A DNA stretch of 64,000 nucleotides, from contig JAAFYY010000001.1 in the NCBI GenBank assembly GCA_014284505.1, forward strand, positions 186,001 through 250,000, in the 5' to 3' direction. The notes below the pieces were generated by a model. The model saw nothing but the letters and a program-made list of their open reading frames with translations, was not told the origin of the DNA and did not search any database. The position numbers and the translations under genes were made by a program. Source of the DNA: Streptacidiphilus sp. 4-A2 (GTDB lineage Bacteria; Actinomycetota; Actinomycetes; Streptomycetales; Streptomycetaceae). Positions 1 to 9,827 of this stretch are shown here, one piece after another. Position 1 is the stretch's first letter. Each line of letters opens with the position of its first letter.

Positions 1-1318
1 GTGGCCCAGCGCCAGTTGCCGCCCAGATCCGAGTAGGCGTTCAGGGAGAGGTCGGGGACCCCGGTCTGTTCGGGCTCCACGAGGTGCCCGGTCGCCCGGT
101 CGACCGCGAAGATCAGGGTGCCGGGCTGCTGGTCCGCCGGGTCGACCGGACCCACCGTGGTGAAATCCCCCAGCGTCGTGGGCTCGGTGCCATGGGCCGT
201 CATGGCCCCGAAGGGCCGGGCGGCCTGACCGGTGCCGGGCATCAGATACGTGTCGCCCCCGCCGCCCATCACATACAGATCGACCCGGCCGTCCCCGGTG
301 AAGTCGTGCGGGGGCTGGGCCGGGACGACCTGGAGCGCCGCGTTCGACGTGGCCAGCAGCCTGCCGGTGGGGCCGTAGGTGGTGAGCGTCCCGTCCAGCG
401 CCGCGGTGTGCCGCAGCGTGTAACCGGCCGCGGCCGTCAGCGTGACCGCGGTGCCGTCGCCGGAGCCGTCGATCGTGAACGGCGGCAGGCTGAGGGTCAG
501 CGATCCGTCCGGGCCCACCGTCCAGGTGTCGTTCTGCGGAACCGAGCCGGCGCCCTGGAACTGCGACTGCACCTGTACGAGTTGCGCGAATCCGGCCGCG
601 GTGAAGCCGGCCGCGGCCAGAGCCCCGGCGGTGAAGGTGTAGAACAGCCGCGCGCCCTGGACGCTCTGCGGCAGAGTGCTGTTGTAGCTGACCCCGCAAC
701 GGGCGAGGGGGTACTCACGGTCGGAGGTGACCACCATCGGCGCGCTGTCCGACCAGGGATTCCAGCTCCCCTGGCTGGAACACATGTCCGCGGCATCCTG
801 CACCTCCAGGACCTGGACATGGGTGTACGGTCCGCCCGACTGCTGCGCCAGTACCGTCCCGGTCGCACCGTCCACCAGCTGCGCCGACACCTCGAACCCC
901 ACCGCCATCGGGCCGGCGACCCCGATCTGCAGCGTCGTCGTGCCGGCCGTGACCGGTCCGGAGGTGGCCGACCCGAGGTCGACCTCCTGCGAGCCCGCCA
1001 CCGGCCCCGGCTCGACCGCCAGCGCGGTCCCCTGGGCGTCGGCGACGGACAGGTCCACCGCCCCCGGCTCCCAGCCGTACGCGTTGTCGAAGACCACCCG
1101 CAGGAACGCGTCCGTGGGCGGCGGCGAAGCGACCGCCACCTGGATGTCCATCGGCGAACCGCCGAAGGTGACCGAGCCGGAGCCGCTGCCCGGACCGTGA
1201 CCGACACCGACGATCCGGTCGCGGCCATCGCCGTCCCCGGCACCGCGGCCACGCCCGCGGCCGACCCGACACTGAGCGCGACCGTAGCTCCTATGGCGCG
1301 CAACGTCCTTGATCTCAC
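1..1318 (-). CDS. Secreted FG-GAP/VCBS-like repeat protein (3' end outside window, frameshifted)
   Basis: The gene starts with GTG at 1318, preceded by a GAGGGGG ribosome site, and runs off the left edge of the window. Residues 1-33 form a Sec signal peptide (MRSRTLRAIGATVALSVGSA, then a hydrophobic stretch ending near AMA). After a one-base shift near 1195-1205 the protein continues as a Gly/Ser/Thr-rich beta-sandwich-like region. Near the left edge it holds the calcium-loop motif DFTGDGRVDLYVMGGGGD, typical of FG-GAP/VCBS propeller blades, then a second blade-like stretch around FAVDRATGHLV. It is probably an extracellular protein with a C-terminal propeller. Enzymatic function is unknown. 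Confidence 0.7.
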
Positions 1319-1573
1319 AGAAATCGTCCCCCTCGCTGCCGGTCGGCAGCCTCGTTGACCAGCGGGCGACCGGCCCTGCCCGGATCGCCTGCCCGACAGT
1401 CCACTCCACTGTTACAGGGACGAATCCATAGCGGCTCAACGAGCAGGCGAACCCGCACAGATGACCACGTCCGCGGTCAGGATCCCAGGGTTCCGCCCGT
1501 GCCGGCCCCCGGGCGTGCTGCGCCGATCCGCTGCCCTGGGCACGGATGTTACCGCAGGTCATGTGTGGTGCGA

Positions 1574-2289
1574 CTACCCCCCGATGCCCATGCCTCCGCT
1601 GACGATGAGATTGTCCCCGGTGATGTAGCCGGAGGCCGCAGAGGCCAGGAAGGCCACGGCCTCGGCGACGTCGGTGGGCAGCCCCACCCGGCCGAGGGGA
1701 ATGCCCGCGCCCCAGGACTCAAGGGTCTCCCGGGGATGCCCATCCGGCTGTAGACCGGGGTGTCGATCGCGCCGGGACTGACGGCGTTGACCCGGATCCG
1801 GCGCGGTGCCAGTTCCAGCGCGGCACTGCGCATCAGCGGGAGGAGGGCGCCCTTGGCGGCGACCATGGCGGGCGCCGCGATCCCGGTACCCGCACCGATG
1901 GTGAAGATGACGGACGCGCCGTCGTTGAGCAGCGGCAGAGCCTTCTGCAGCGTGAAGAAGTTGCCCTTGACATTGATGTCGAACAGGTCGTCGAAGTCCG
2001 CTTCCCCGGTCTCCGCCAGGGGCTTCACCCGGGAGATCCCGGCGTTGAGGAAGAGCACGTCGAGGGCACCGAACCGCTGCCGGGCCTCGTTCATGACATG
2101 GTCGAGGTCGGTCAGCGAGCGGGCGTCCGCGCGCACCACCACGATCTCCGCCGGAAGGCTCCTCGCCGCCTCGGCAACGCTCTCGCGCCCGGTGACCATC
2201 ACCCGGTACCCCCGTTCGAGGAGCAGTTCAGCGGTCGCCCTGCCGATCCCGCTGGTTCCACCGGTGATCAACGCTGCTGGTGCGGACAT
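1574..2289 (-). CDS. Short-chain dehydrogenase/reductase (SDR) family protein
   Basis: The ATG at 2289 has an AAGGAG site seven bases upstream. The Rossmann motif TGGTSGIG lies at residues 9-16 and the NAG motif at 82-84, followed by the NVKGN helix and the VNAVSPGAIDTP segment, as in classical SDRs of about 240 residues. One G seems lost in a GGG run near 1730; reading on in the corrected frame gives the expected C-terminus (GYITGDNLIVSGGMGIGG) and a stop at 1574. The catalytic YxxxK motif is MVAAK: the lysine is present but tyrosine is replaced by methionine. It is transcribed divergently from a LysR gene that probably regulates it. Substrate unknown. Confidence 0.85.
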
Positions 2290-2463
2290 GTTTGTTCTCC
2301 TTGCGTGCACGGTTCGAATCAGCCACAGGCGGCTGCCGCTTCCCGCTGCCGCGGGCCTCCCCGAGCGGGCGGGCCGGGCAGCCCGGGGGCCTGGGCTCGT
2401 GCCCCCACGCTAGGAACCCCTGGCCGCGCGCGTCCAAGGCCCATGCCGCAAGCCGACATACGC

Positions 2464-2482
2464 ATCAGGCATAACCTGCGAT
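2464..2482. promoter_or_regulatory. Candidate LysR operator between SDR and LysR genes
   Basis: An imperfect inverted repeat CATCAGG-CATAA-CCTGCG lies in the only AT-richer part of the intergenic region between the divergent SDR and LysR genes. LysR proteins usually bind such dyads near divergent promoters. Placement and symmetry are the only support. Confidence 0.3.
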
Positions 2483-2532
2483 CAGCGGCCTGTTCGGTGG
2501 GAGCTGCGGCTTCCTGGGCTTACGCTCCAGGA

Positions 2533-3449
2533 ATGGCCGACCTGACACCCCGCGCGGACCTCGACCTTCGGCGCTGCGCTACTTCGTGGCCCTCGCCGAA
2601 CACGGCACCTTTGCCCGCGCGGCCGAGGCCCTCCACCTCACCCAGCCCTCCCTGAGCCGCCAGATCCGTCGCCTCGAACACCAGCTGGGAGCCCTCCTGC
2701 TGACCCGCACCCCCCACGGCAGCCACCTCACCGCGGCCGGCGAGGTCCTCCTGCCGCACGCCAGAACCCTGCTGCGCACCGCCGAGCGGACCGCTGCCCT
2801 CACCCGGGCCGCGGCCGAGCCGACCCGCGTCGCCATCGGCTACACCACGAACATCATCGTCACCCCCGCAGTCCGGGAACTGCGCCGCCGGCATCCGGAC
2901 GCCGAGGTGACCACCACCCACCTGGCCTGGGAGGAGGTGCGCCCCGCCCTGCTGGACCACCGCGTGGACGCCGTGGTCACCCGGCTGCCGCTGCCGACCG
3001 CGAAGCTGCGCGTGACCATCCTCTACGACGAGCCGCGCGTGCTCCTGATGGCCCACGACCACCGCCTGGCAGGCAGGGCTTCGGTCACGCTCGCCGACAT
3101 CGCCGACGAGCCCCTGATCCGCGCCGCCGACCCGGCCCGGGACGCCTTCTGGCGGGTCGACCCCCGCCCGGACGGCAGCCGCGCCCCCGACGGCCCCATC
3201 GTCGAGGATCTGGAGGACAAGCTCGAACTCATCGCCTCCGGACGAGCACTGGCCATCGTCCCCGGCTTGAACGGCCGCACCCGCGCCTACCTCACCGCCG
3301 TCCCCCTGCTCGATGTCGAACCCAGCCACGTCGTACTGGCCGTACGCGCCGAGGACCGCAGCCGGCTCGTCGCGGCATTCCACCACCTCAGCCTGGCCCA
3401 CCTCACCGGCCCCCTCCCGGCCGACCCGCCGGACACCGGGCGCGCCTGA
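2533..3449 (+). CDS. LysR-family transcriptional regulator
   Basis: The start is ATG 2533 (MADLTPRADLDLR). One G is missing at about 2569-2571, after which the frame reads ALRYFVALAEHGTFARAAEALHLTQPSLSRQIRRLE, the textbook LysR winged HTH at roughly residues 13-50. The rest is a substrate-binding-like effector domain, and the total of about 305 residues is normal for the family. The total length is one base short of a multiple of three, consistent with a single deletion. It lies divergent to the SDR gene, its likely target. Effector unknown. Confidence 0.9.
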
Positions 3450-3575
3450 ACCGGCGGGGAGCCTGCCGCAGCGGTTGCCCGGGCTCCCTCGGAGCACGGC
3501 TCCCCCGGCCCGTGCACCACGCGGGCCGTCGAATACCTGGGTGCGGCTGAGCGCGGATCACGCCAGGATGGGCGG

Positions 3576-4127
3576 ATGGAACAACCACTTGACGTGCCCG
3601 AACTCGCTGCCGGTATGGGGTTCACGCTTCGCCCGTGGCGCCTCTCGGACCTCGGCCTCGTCCGTGAGGCGTCGAAGGACGACCTCATTCCGTTGATCAC
3701 GACAGTGCCGGCGCTGTTCTCCGAGCCGGAAGGCGTCGCGTTCATCGAGCGGCAGTGGGGGCGGGCAACCAGCGGGACCGGGTATCCCTTTGTGATCGTC
3801 GGCGACGACGGCCGACCGGTCGGGAACGTGGGGCTGTGGCTGCAGGACCTGGGACACGGCCGCGCATCGCTCGGCTACTGGATCGTCAAGTCGGAGCGGG
3901 GCCGGGGTGCGGCCGCGGCCGCGCTTGCGGCGGTCGTCGGCTGGGCCCGGCGTGATCTGCGGATTCCGCGGCTGGAGCTCTATGTGGAGCCGTGGAACAG
4001 CGCCTCCTGGCGAACCGCGGAGCGGGTCGGCTTCCAGCGCGAGGGGCTGCTGCGGAGCTGGCAGCAGGTCGGGACCGAGCGCCGGGACATGTTCATGTAC
4101 TCCCTGCTGCTGAACGACGCCCAGTGA
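3576..4127 (+). CDS. GNAT-family (RimJ/RimL-type) N-acetyltransferase
   Basis: This is an intact 183-residue protein. The N-terminal part (FTLRPWRLSDLGLVREAS) matches the start of RimJ/RimL-like GNAT domains. GYWIVKSERGRGAAAAALAAVVGWA holds the acetyl-CoA pyrophosphate loop (R/QxxGxG/A type, as RGRGAA). ELYVEPWNSASWRTAERVGFQREGLLR is the family's final helix-strand. It probably acetylates an amine or a protein N-terminus. It stands alone on the plus strand upstream of the NRPS; a link to that cluster is possible but not shown. Confidence 0.85.
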   Translation: MEQPLDVPELAAGMGFTLRPWRLSDLGLVREASKDDLIPLITTVPALFSEPEGVAFIERQWGRATSGTGYPFVIVGDDGRPVGNVGLWLQDLGHGRASLGYWIVKSERGRGAAAAALAAVVGWARRDLRIPRLELYVEPWNSASWRTAERVGFQREGLLRSWQQVGTERRDMFMYSLLLNDAQ

Positions 4128-4768
4128 CCCGGCCGGTCCGCCTGGGGCCGGCCTGAGCGGCCGCGGGCCGGTCGACGGCCCCCACTTGTCCAGCCCGGTC
4201 GAGCTTGTTCCCCTCCCGGCTGTACCCGTCGGCGCGGCGGTACCCGTCGGCGCGGCGGCGACGTCCGCTCGCGGACCGTCGGGCGGACGAGGGCGGTACG
4301 CCGAAGGAGTGGTGGCCCCGGTGCGGGCTGTGCGTAATTGCGGCCGGCGCGCGGGGGTGGAACCGGCCAGGGTGCCGGGCGGACCGTACCCGGCGGGGAC
4401 GGGCGGCGGAACGCCTGCTCCAGGGGCGGCCGGGCGGCGGCCGGACAGCGGCCACCCGCCCCGCCGTACCCCGGAGAACCGGGTGCACGGTGTGTCCGCA
4501 AAGCACCTTGACAAGCGGTTTGTGCGAGGTGAATATCAAGCGTTGCGAATCCGCTGTCCCCACAGGTCCAGTGCCGCCGAGCCGCCGAAAAGCACGGGGT
4601 AAGTCGTTGCGGAATCCAAGGTTCTGAATTCACCGGGCCGACCGCCGTACGGTCGCCTGCCACCGCCACCTCCGGTGGGTCCGCGCGATCTGCGCCGACT
4701 GCGGCCGCTGCCGGACTTTTTCCCTTGCATCCCGCCTGCTTCCGCATGCCCGGAGGCGGGGCGATCGG
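4128..4768. other. Long leader/intergenic region upstream of the NRPS
   Basis: About 640 bases without a convincing gene. Open frames on both strands here have low-complexity Arg/Pro/Gly translations typical of GC-rich noise. The stretch at 4500-4545 is AT-richer and holds the promoter candidate listed separately. A GGAGG at 4752-4756 may serve the GTG at 4769. Confidence 0.5.
4508..4536 (+). promoter_or_regulatory. Candidate vegetative promoter for the NRPS operon
   Basis: TTGACA at 4508-4513 is a perfect -35 hexamer. A 17-base spacer leads to GAATAT at 4531-4536, a weak -10 match. It lies about 230 bases upstream of the NRPS start in the AT-richest part of the gap. Confidence 0.4.
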
Positions 4769-7700
4769 GTGCGGTCTGCGTCAGGATTGGAAATGTCCAT
4801 GATTACTGGGGCCGAAGACAGTGCAGCCGGTACAGCCGGAATCACCGGCGCTTTCCGTTATCCGCTGTGCTCGTCGCTCGCCGGGTCGATGCGGAGATCC
4901 GGGGACCGCATCGCCGTCAATGCGGGTCCGAACAGTGTGACCTATCGGCAATTATGGCAGCGGGCAGTCGGCTTCGCGTCGCGGGTTCCCGAGCCGGTAC
5001 GGCCGGACGGTGTGCAGCGAGTGGTGGCGGTCATGCTGCCGAGGGGTGCGGAGCTGGTGGCCGCGCTGGTCGGCATCCTGTTCTCCGGTGCCGCGTTCCT
5101 CCCCGTGGAGCCGCAGCTGCCCGCGAACGCAAGGAACATCTGCTCTCCGCCGCCGACTTCTGCCTCACCGACGCGGCGGGGCCGGTATCGCGGCCGGGGC
5201 CGGGGTACCCCTGCTCCGGCGGCCGGCGCCGGGAGCGAGCCGGGTACGGACGCCCGCCCGCTGCCGCACGGCGAGCAGACCGCGTATGTGCTGTTCACCT
5301 CCGGCAGCACCGGCAGCCCGAAGGCGGTCGCCGTACCGCACCGCGCGCTGGGCGCGCACGTCCGCGCGGTCCGCGACGCCTACGGACTGCGCGCGCAGGA
5401 CCGGGTGCTGCACTTCGCCGGGGTGGGCTTCGACGTGGCGCTGGAGGAGATCTTCCCGACGCTGCTGGCCGGGGCCGAACTCGTCGTCGTACCGGACACG
5501 TTGCCGCCGCCGGGCAGCTCGCCGAGCTCATGGACCGCGCGCGGGTCAGCGTCGCGAACCTGCCGACGCCCTACTGGGACCAGTGGGTTCGCGACCTCGA
5601 AGGGCCCGGCGGCGAGGACTGCCCGGTGCCGCCGTCACTGCGGCTGCTGGTCATCGGCAGCGACACCGGGCGCGCCGCCACCTACGCCGCCTGGCGGCGC
5701 CACAGCGGGGCCGAGTGATCAACGCCTATGGCCTGACCGAGACCACGAATCACCTCGGCCGTCCACCGCCTCGGGCGCGCGGGACGCCGGTGCCGGATCC
5801 GGCGTCCTGGCGGTGGGCCGGGAGCTGCCCTGCGCGCAGATCACAGTGCTGGACCGGGAGTTGGCGCCGGTCGAGGCAGGGGTGCCCGGCGAGGTGTACA
5901 TCGGCGGGGCCGGGGTCGCCCTCGGCTACCTCGGCGACCCGCGGCTGACCGCCGACCGGTTCGTCGCCGATCCGCGTCCGGCCGCCCGGGGGCGCGGCTG
6001 TTCCGCACCGGCGACCGCGGCGTGCTGGACGCCGACGGGGTGCTGCGCGTCCTGGGCCGGATCGACGGGCTGGTGAGATCCGCGGCCAGCGGGTGCATCC
6101 GCAGGAGGTCGCCCGGCACCTGTCCACCCATCCACAGGTCGCCACCGCGCACGTGCGCGCGGAGAGCGACGGCGAGGAGGCGCGGCTGGTTGCCTATGTG
6201 GTGCCGGCCGACCCGCACGCGGTGCCCACGGCGGGCAGCCTGCGGGCACACCTGGCCGAGGTCCTGCCGGCCGGCCACATCCCGGGCGGCTATGTGGTGA
6301 TCGACGCCCTTCCGCTGCTGCCGGGCGGCAAGGTGGACGCCGGGGCGCTGCCCCGGCCGAGGCTGTGGCACCGGGCAGGGGACGTGCCGTACCGCCGCCC
6401 CGGGACGGAGACCGGGCGGGCGCTGGCCGAACTGTGGAGTGAGGTGCTCCGGGTGGAGCGGGTCGGCGCCGACGACTCGTTCTTCGACCTCGGCGGGCAC
6501 TCGCTCGCCGCAGTGCGGATCGCCAACCGGATCAGGAGCCGGTGGGCGGTGGAGGTGAGCGTCCACGATCTGCTGGAGCGTCCGACGGTCGCCGGGCTGG
6601 CCGGGCTTGTCGACGCCGGGGGCACGGGACGGACCGCCGCGCTGCCCCCGATCGAACACGGCGAGGACGACGACCGGGTGCCGCTGACCGCGCAGCAGCA
6701 GCAGGTGTGGTTCCTCGACCAGCTCGCCCCCGGCAACATCGCCTACCACGCGCAGACGACCATACGCGTGGTCGGCGAGCTGGATGCCGACGCGCTGCAA
6801 CGCGCGGTGGACGCCATCACGGCGCGGCAGTCCATCTTCCGCACCACCTTCCACGACGACGGCGGCACGCCGTTCCAGCGGGTCCACGCCCAGGGCCGCA
6901 CGCCGGTCGGCCGGGTGGACATCTCCGGGCTGCCGCAGGCCGGTCGGCGGGCCCGGGTCGAGGAGTTGGCGGCCATGGAGATGACCACCCCGTTCGACCT
7001 CGGCGAACTGCCGCTGGTGCGCTGGACGGTGGTGCGGCTGGGCCCGGACGAGCACGAGATCATCCTGGTGGAGCACCATCTCGTGCACGACGGGCTGGTC
7101 GTTCGGGCTGCTGATGCGGGAGTTGCGCGCCGCGTACACCGCCGAGGTCACCGCGGTGCCCAGCTCTCTTCCGGTGCCCGGGTTCCGGTACACCGACTAT
7201 GCCCGCCGGCAGCAGCGCGCACTGGCGGGGCCTGCCATGCGGCAGATGCGGGACCACTGGGCGCGGGTGCTCGAGGACGCTCCTGCCCCGGTGACGCTGC
7301 CCTCCTCGCGGACCCGCTCCGGGCCGCAGGGCTTCGTGGGCGGGATGGTGCGCCGTGAGGTCTCGGCGCGGACGGTGGGCGCGCTGCGGGAGCTGGCGCG
7401 CAGGGCGCACACCACGCTGTTCAGCGCCATGCTCACCGGGTTCTGCGCCACGCTGTGGCACTACACCCGGCAGGACGATCTCGTCATCGGATCCGCCTTC
7501 GCCAACCGGCAGCTGGCGGAGACCGAGGACGTCATCGGGATGTTCGTCAACGCGGTGGTGCTGCGCTGCGACGCGGGCGGGGACCCGACCTTCGCGGAAC
7601 TGCTGCGCCGTACCGGGCAGACCGTGCGGGCGGCGGGTGCACACCAGGAGTACCCGTTCGTGGAGCTGGTGCGCAGCCTCAACCCGGACCGTGACCCGAC

Positions 7701-9827
7701 GACGAACCCGTACTTCCGGGTGATGTTCAGCGCCAACGACGCCCTGATGCCCGACCTGGAGCTGCCCGGCTGCTCGGCGACGGTCTACGAGCGGGACAAC
7801 GGTTCGGCCAAGGTGGATCTCAGCGTGGTCGTCATTCCCCGGGCGGAGGCGGAACCCGGCGCGGACGGCCGCGTGGACGGCCGGGTCTCGCTGCTGTGGG
7901 AGTACAACAGCGAGCTGATTCCGGGGGAGCTGGTCGGCGAGGTGGCCGACGCGTACCTGCGGTTGCTCGCCGTCATGACCGAGACGCCCGACGCGCCGGT
8001 CGGCGACGCGGACGCGATGGGCCCGCGGGTGCGGGCGGACCTGCTCGCCGCGGGCACCGGGCCCCGGGCCGGCCGGGCGGCGCGGTTCGCCGACCTGTTC
8101 TCCGAGTCGCTGGCCCGCACCCCCGACGCGCCCGCCATCAGCACGGCGGCGCGGAGCATGAGCTATGCCGAGGTGGCCGACGGCGCCCGCGCCGTGGCCG
8201 AACTGCTGGACGCCGGCGGCGCGCAGGGGCATGCGCCGGTCGCCCTGCTGCTGCGGCGGACGCCGCGCGCGCTCGTCGCGCTGCTGGGCACGCTGCTGTC
8301 GGGCCGGGGCTACCTGCCGCTCGACCCGGCCCACCCGGCCGACCGGCTGGCGTTCATGCTGGCCGACGCGGGGGTGCGCAGGGTGCTCGTGGACGCCGAC
8401 ACGGAGCGGCTGCTGCCGCCGGGCGACTGGAAGCCGCTGGACGTCACCGTGCTGCCCGCCGGGTCCACCACCGCGTTCCGCTCCCCGCACCCGGAGGCGA
8501 CGGCGTGGGTGATGTACACCTCGGGCAGCACCGGCCGGCCCAAGGGCTGCCGGGTGACCCACGCCAACCTCGACCACCTGGTGCGCTGGTCGCTCGCCGA
8601 CGGCTCGGCCCACCCGTCGGTGCGGGCGCTGGCGAGCTCCGCGCTGACCTTCGACGTGTCGGTGCACGAGATCGTGCCGGTGCTCGCGGCGGGCGGGAGC
8701 GTGGTCCTGGTCGACGACGTGTTCGGCCTGCGCTCCCTGCCCCGGGGCTGGTGCCGACCAGGATCAACGGGGCGCCGAGCATGCTCGGTGAACTGCTGCG
8801 CGACGGCGGGGTTCCGCCGGGCGTGCAGGTGGTGGCGCTGACCGGCGAGGCGGGCAGTGACGCGCTGGTGGAGCGGCTGCGCGCGGCCGGCGTGCCGGTG
8901 GTGCGCAACCTCTACGGCCCGACCGAGGCGACGGTGTTCGCGACCGGCTGCACGATGCCGGCTGCGGGCACTGGACGGCCGTGGCCGCTCGGTGAGCCGG
9001 GGCCGGGGGTGCGGGTGCGGGTGGTCGGCCCGGACGGACGGCTGGTGCCGCGCGGGGTCGAGGGCGAACTCGCCATCGGCGGCGACGGGGTCGGCGACGG
9101 CTACCCCGGCCGGGCCGCTCTCACCGCGCAGCGCTTCGTCCCCGACCCGTACCCGGCCCGTCCGGGGGCGCGGCTCTACCTCACCGGCGACCGGGCCCGG
9201 TGGAGCTCCGACGGCGTCCTGGAGTACCTCGGCAGGCGGGACCACCAGGTGAAGATCCGGGGCCAGCGGGTGGAGCTGGGCGAGATCGAGCAGGTGCTCG
9301 CCACCCACCCGGCCGTCTCGGCCGTGTACGTCGTGGTGCTCGGCGAGGCGCCCGCGCAGCGACTGGTCGCCTATGTGCGCCCCGCGACGCGGCAGGCCCC
9401 GGCGGCGAAGGAGCTGAGTGCCTTCGCCGAACGGAAGCTGCCCGCGGGGTGGGTGCCGAGCGCCTACGTCGTGCTTGACGAGATCCCGCTGACCGCCTCG
9501 GGCAAGGTGGACCGCCTGCGGCTGCCGGAGCCGGCCGAGCAGGAGCGCAGCGACGGTACAGCGGTGGACGCCCGGACGCCGTGGACCGCGCTGGAGCGGA
9601 CCCTGAGCGGCATCTGGGCCGAGGTGCTCGGCCTGCCGACGGTCGACCGGCAGGACAATCTGTTCCTGCTCGGCGGTCATTCGCTGTCGATCCTGCGCAT
9701 CCGGCACCGGATCGCGGAATCGGTCGGCCACGACGTGCCCGTGGCGGACTTCTTCGCCCATCCGACCGTCGCCGAGCTGGCCGCCCGGCTGGCCGCAGGC
9801 GGCCCGTCCCAGGAGCCGTCGGCGTGA
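4769..9827 (+). CDS. Nonribosomal peptide synthetase, A-PCP-C-A-PCP (many frameshifts)
   Basis: This is a loading plus first extension module of about 1,690 residues. The first A domain (about 4850-6400) has YVLFTSGSTGSPKA and NAYGLTETT. PCP1 carries DDSFFDLGGHSLA, with the phosphopantetheine serine at 6501-6503. The C domain has HHLVHDG near 7075-7095. The second A domain (about 8090-9530) has WVMYTSGSTGRPKG and LYGPTEATVF. PCP2 has DNLFLLGGHSLS near 9660. No C domain precedes the first A domain, so this protein probably starts the assembly line. The reading frame changes at about 5125, 5180, 5515, 5716, 5755, 5990, 6075, 7090 and 8740, yet motifs stay in family order, so I read one gene with sequence errors. 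Leu codon TTA at 4952-4954 suggests bldA control. The start may be GTG 4769 or ATG 4793. Confidence 0.85.

Noticed and set aside
5841..7193. A 450-residue minus-strand frame over the first NRPS
   Set aside because: It is opposite to PCP and C domain motifs and has no recognisable features.
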